From positions 1 to 8,235 of the forward strand of contig JANRLZ010000295.1 in assembly GCA_033762055.1 (NCBI GenBank): a stretch of DNA of 8,235 bases, in the 5' to 3' direction. The DNA is from M3007 sp033762055. Lineage in GTDB: Bacteria; Bacteroidota; Bacteroidia; Chitinophagales; Saprospiraceae. Below are positions 5,828-8,235 of the stretch, one piece after another (the first letter of the stretch is position 1; each line of letters starts with the position of its first letter). Under the pieces are notes generated by a model. The model was not told the origin of the DNA and searched no databases. It worked only from the letters and a program-made list of their open reading frames with translations. Position numbers and translations under genes: made by a program.

Positions 5828-5841
5828 GGCAATTTCGTTTG

Positions 5842-6588
5842 TCAGAACCAGCGGTTCCGGGTGATTTCAAGACTTTCATTGCGCTGCCGTTTCATCCGAA
5901 TCGTCCAGATGATGCTGATGGCCACCGTGGCCGCGCGAAACAGATTGGCCGCCCAGCCGCCCGCAGCGTCAGGACCGGCGTCGAAGGCGGTCCACCACAG
6001 GTTCATAAAAAAGTGCATGGCCATGGGGACGTACAGGTTGTTTCCCCATTCGATGTACAGCCAGGCAAACCACAGTCCGCCCATGGCCGTTATGGCAAAA
6101 ATGCCGATGGCGCTTCCCCAGTCGCCTGCCTGATACAGGTGCGCCGAGCCAAAAACAAGCGCGTTCAACAAACCTGCCGGCAGAAAACCCCAGCCGGCAA
6201 AGCGGAAAAGTTGTCCAAAAACAAAGCCCCGGTAAATCAACTCTTCGGAAACCGCCGCCCACACGCATCCCAGCAAAAAGCCGCTCCAGCTCAGCGAAAC
6301 CTGCCACCCGGCCAATGTGGCGTAACCGATCAGCATGGGCAGGCAAAAAAGGAAGGCCATTTTAAACGCCTGGAGGGCGTTGCCCTGCAAGCCCCAGGCG
6401 GCAGGCAGCGCTTTCAGGCGCCGTCCGTGCAGCCACCAGATCAGCAGGGCAATCAGGAGAACAGGGCCGATATGACGGGTCAGCACCAATTCGAGATAAG
6501 AACCGGGTTTGGGCAATTGGCGCACCCCGAAATGCAGCGCCAAAAATGCCACGGTAACCAAGAGAGAAAAGATCGTTTTATTTCGCAC
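5842..6588 (-). CDS. CPBP-family intramembrane glutamic endopeptidase (248 aa)
   Basis: An integral membrane protein of the CPBP/ABI (Rce1-like) family. All three signatures are present: SEELIYRGF (E115, E116, R120), FGSAHLYQ (F146, H150) and MHFFMN (H192, N196). Several hydrophobic helices surround them, for example about 5-20, 38-53, 77-93, 102-114, 160-180 and 217-231. Family members are intramembrane proteases in prenyl-protein processing, bacteriocin immunity or signalling; the bacterial role here is unknown. The start is GTG at 6588; no ATG lies nearby in frame, and the N-terminus (MRNKTIFSLLV) is sensible for a membrane protein. It is the first gene of a cluster with the M50-like and CarboxypepD_reg genes, and follows a promoter and repeat array placed just downstream of the LytTR regulator. 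A 354-aa open frame on the opposite strand is a shadow. Confidence 0.88.
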   Translation of the reverse strand: MRNKTIFSLLVTVAFLALHFGVRQLPKPGSYLELVLTRHIGPVLLIALLIWWLHGRRLKALPAAWGLQGNALQAFKMAFLFCLPMLIGYATLAGWQVSLSWSGFLLGCVWAAVSEELIYRGFVFGQLFRFAGWGFLPAGLLNALVFGSAHLYQAGDWGSAIGIFAITAMGGLWFAWLYIEWGNNLYVPMAMHFFMNLWWTAFDAGPDAAGGWAANLFRAATVAISIIWTIRMKRQRNESLEITRNRWF

Positions 6589-6634
6589 GGCTTTTACAAA
6601 TGTTTGGTAAACAGTGATTTGCGATCAACTGCTG

Positions 6635-6666
6635 CAAAAGTGCGGCGACGACGAATGGGCTGCAAA
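6635..6666 (-). promoter_or_regulatory. Promoter of the CPBP-M50-CarboxypepD_reg cluster
   Basis: On the minus strand, TTTG (6666-6663) is followed after exactly 20 nt by CACTTTTG (6642-6635). This matches seven of eight positions of the Bacteroidota pattern TTTG-N19/20-TAnnTTTG; the first T of the -7 box is C. Transcription would begin near 6630, leaving about 40 nt before GTG 6588. The imperfect -7 box would fit an activator-dependent promoter. A weaker alternative box, AACATTTG, lies at 6604-6597. Confidence 0.5.
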
Positions 6667-6671
6667 TGAAA

Positions 6672-6740
6672 GGGGTAAAGTTGCGGATTGCGGGGCGAAC
6701 GGTCGCGCGCAGGGGCGAAATGCCGGATTTTGGGGCGAAT
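6672..6740 (-). promoter_or_regulatory. Four direct repeats at 20-bp spacing, likely LytTR binding array
   Basis: On the plus strand, GGGGTAAAG, GGGGCGAAC, GGGGCGAAA and GGGGCGAAT start at 6672, 6692, 6712 and 6732, exactly 20 bp apart. CGGATT also recurs at 6684-6689 and 6724-6729, so the array is an older 40-bp duplication. It ends 5 nt upstream of the -33 box of the protease cluster and 1 nt past the stop codon of the LytTR gene. LytTR regulators are known to bind pairs of direct repeats about two helical turns apart, usually next to the core promoter. The assignment to the neighbouring regulator is inference; the core differs from the AlgR/LytR-type consensus. Confidence 0.55.
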
Positions 6741-6741
6741 T

Positions 6742-7611
6742 TCAACGCGGTTTTGCAGCCAGCAGGGCGCGGACATCCGCCACAGCCTGCCGGGAAACGG
6801 GGATTTCTTCGGCATCCGGCGCGTTTTCAAAGACCAAAAAATAAGCGGGCGATTTGCCTTCGAGTCGCAGGGCGTGATCGAAATTGACCACATAGGAGCG
6901 GTGTACCTGCCGGAACGCGCCTGCGTGTTCGAGTTGCTGCAAAATATGGCTCAAGGCGCCCCGAAGCATGTGGCGTTGCGTTTGTCCGTTTTTCAGCAGG
7001 AAAATTTCCACATAATTGTCGGCAGCGCGGAGGTAGCGGATTTCCCGTCGAAGCAGGGTAAGTTTTTCGTGTTTGTTTTCGCCCTGCAAAACGACCTGCT
7101 CCGCTTCCGGCTCCGGTTTTTGGGCCATTTTTTGCGACAATTCCTCCACAACCAGCCGGTTTTTGAGGTCAAAAAAACGCCACACGAGGAAAAATCCCAG
7201 CGGAAGTATAGCCGTGAGCACGGCATAAAAAATAAAACTGAAAAAGCCGGCAACTGAAAACTTTCCGCCGATGGCTAAGCGTTGATAAAAATAACTCAGC
7301 ACCACCGAAACAAGCAGGAATACGCCGGAAAAAATCAATTCACGGCGAAACGTCCAGCGCCCCGGGGCAAAATAATCGGCCCGGAAGAGTGCGACGGATT
7401 CGCGCAACACAAAAGCCGTCAGCGGCACCAGCAGGCCGTATCCCGCCAAAATCAGGTATTTTAAATCGTGTTTAAAAACATAGGTGCCAAATGGCTGAAA
7501 AACAGCCAGCACCGCAAAAACTCCTGTGCCGATGATGACGGCCTGTCGGTACAACGCGCCCCGGGAAGGCGGCTCGATCGCAGCGTTCAACATGTTGAGA
7601 TCAAAATTCAC
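6742..7611 (-). CDS. Membrane-anchored LytTR-family transcription factor (289 aa)
   Basis: A one-component regulator. Four hydrophobic segments (about 24-42, 52-69, 92-110 and 122-144) form a membrane domain with the FQPFGTYVFKH motif (38-48) seen in Bacteroidota 4TM-LytTR proteins. A charged linker (about 150-175) follows, then a LytTR DNA-binding domain (about 178-285) with IRYLRAADNYVEIFL (191-205), FRQVHRSYVVNFDHAL (233-248) and EEIPVSRQAVADVRALL (268-284). There is no receiver domain and no kinase gene next to it, so it may sense through its membrane part. The start is uncertain: GTG 7611 gives MNFDLNMLN, while ATG 7593 gives a protein six residues shorter. TACATTTT (7623-7616) resembles a -7 box and would favour the ATG; TAATTTTTG slightly upstream would allow the GTG. 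It probably controls the protease cluster downstream through the 20-bp repeats. Confidence 0.88.
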   Translation of the reverse strand: MNFDLNMLNAAIEPPSRGALYRQAVIIGTGVFAVLAVFQPFGTYVFKHDLKYLILAGYGLLVPLTAFVLRESVALFRADYFAPGRWTFRRELIFSGVFLLVSVVLSYFYQRLAIGGKFSVAGFFSFIFYAVLTAILPLGFFLVWRFFDLKNRLVVEELSQKMAQKPEPEAEQVVLQGENKHEKLTLLRREIRYLRAADNYVEIFLLKNGQTQRHMLRGALSHILQQLEHAGAFRQVHRSYVVNFDHALRLEGKSPAYFLVFENAPDAEEIPVSRQAVADVRALLAAKPR

Positions 7612-7711
7612 GGCGAAAATGTACGGCGATCTGCGCCAAAAATTATGCGACCTGCTGCTGACACGCCCCCTTTTCCGCTATTTTCGTCGGGCACTTTCGT
7701 TCGGCTATCGC

Positions 7712-7719
7712 TATTTTTG
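7712..7719 (+). promoter_or_regulatory. -7 box of the beta-helix gene
   Basis: TATTTTTG is a perfect TAnnTTTG match, 25 nt before ATG 7745. No convincing -33 TTTG is found at the usual spacing. It lies in the 133-bp divergent region shared with the LytTR gene, so the two genes could share regulation. Confidence 0.45.
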
Positions 7720-7744
7720 AGCGCCCAAACCGACTCGCTCTTCC

Positions 7745-8235
7745 ATGAAAAAACACTGCCTGTTCCTCGCTTTGCTCCCCCTTTGGGCGGATTTGTCTGC
7801 CGCCACCCTGCACATCGGCGCCGGACAACCGTACCCGAACCTGACGGCCGCTGCCGCCGTCGCCCAACCCGGCGATACGCTGCTGCTGCACGCCGGGACT
7901 TATCCGGGCGGATTGAGCATTTCAAACCTGAAAGGCGCCCCCGACCAATGGATTACCATCAAAAACGCGCCGGGCGAACCGGTGATTTTTGATGGCGGTA
8001 CCAATGCCGTGCATTTTATCGAACCGGCTTACCTGCATATTTCGGGACTGATTTTTCAGCACCAGACAGGCAACGGCCTGAACATGGACGATGGCGGCAG
8101 CTACGACACGCCGGCCCACCACGTCATTTTTGAGCAATGCACCTTCCGCGACATGTCGGCGGGCGGCAACAACGATTTGTTGAAATTGTCGGGACTCGAT
8201 CATTTTGAGGTGCGCGACTGTCGCTTTCTCAACGG
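7745..8235 (+). CDS. Secreted right-handed beta-helix (pectate-lyase-like) protein, partial
   Basis: The frame is open from ATG 7745 to the right edge (163 codons plus two bases) with no stop, so the C-terminus is missing. Residues 1 to about 20 are a signal peptide (MKKHCLFLALLPLWADLSAA). LHIGAGQPYPNLTAAAAVAQPGDTLLL (22-48) is the typical opening of parallel beta-helix proteins (IGxGqxYxtlqaAvaaAxPGDtI), followed by HAGTYPGG. Repeating short strands then follow, such as WITIKN, VIFDGG, YLHISGLIF, HVIFEQCTFRDM and HFEVRDCRF, with the asparagine/cysteine ladder-like spacing of the fold. Such proteins include polysaccharide lyases and adhesins; nothing here fixes the substrate, and no catalytic site can be named from the fragment. 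It is divergent from the LytTR gene. Confidence 0.82.
   Translation, partial: MKKHCLFLALLPLWADLSAATLHIGAGQPYPNLTAAAAVAQPGDTLLLHAGTYPGGLSISNLKGAPDQWITIKNAPGEPVIFDGGTNAVHFIEPAYLHISGLIFQHQTGNGLNMDDGGSYDTPAHHVIFEQCTFRDMSAGGNNDLLKLSGLDHFEVRDCRFLN

Noticed and set aside
5605..6669. 354-aa open frame on the plus strand
   Set aside because: It runs antisense across the M50-like and CPBP genes, both of which have intact family motifs. Its product is rich in Arg, Gln, Gly and Pro with no recognisable domain, as expected of a shadow frame.
7922..8203. 93-aa minus-strand frame near the right edge
   Set aside because: Antisense to the beta-helix gene, which has a signal peptide, a promoter box and fold-typical sequence.

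Overview
The window looks like a piece of a Bacteroidota chromosome, most likely from the Saprospiraceae or relatives. The evidence is lineage habit, not a database match: candidate promoters carry the Bacteroidota -7 box TAnnTTTG, clear Shine-Dalgarno sites are absent, and the protein families are typical of the group (four-helix membrane LytTR regulator, CarboxypepD_reg-like secreted protein, short helical-plus-FN3 protein, orphan DUF559 nuclease, PA14-tailed phosphoesterase).

Layout. Positions 1-683 are non-coding and repeat-rich: a 9-nt-periodic A-rich element, five copies of a 42-bp tandem repeat, a strong inverted repeat and a pair of 10-bp direct repeats. Next come a 211-aa cytoplasmic FN3-type protein (684-1319), an array of thirteen heptamers, an intrinsic terminator, and a 137-aa DUF559 endonuclease-like protein (1547-1960). 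Positions 1961-2446 have no gene. They hold three copies of a GC-rich hairpin element (two direct, one inverted) and a second copy of the 9-nt-periodic element. A secreted 633-aa purple-acid-phosphatase-like enzyme with chitobiase-C-like and PA14 tails follows (2477-4378).

The right half is mostly on the minus strand. A membrane-anchored LytTR transcription factor (7611-6742) lies upstream of a tight three-gene cluster: CPBP intramembrane protease, M50-like membrane metalloprotease, and a secreted CarboxypepD_reg-like protein (gaps of 14 and 15 nt). Between the regulator and the cluster are four GGGGCGAA-like direct repeats at exact 20-bp spacing. They abut a recognisable -33/-7 promoter facing the cluster, which is the arrangement expected for a LytTR activator site. 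I propose one regulatory unit in which a membrane-tethered regulator controls two membrane proteases and an exported protein; this is inference. A divergent gene for a secreted right-handed beta-helix protein starts at 7745 and runs off the right edge.

The two points most worth following are the LytTR-type repeat array with its protease operon, and the DUF559 gene lying 15 nt from a family of inverted hairpin repeats, which recalls the RAYT/REP arrangement. No rRNA, tRNA, CRISPR array or insertion sequence was seen.
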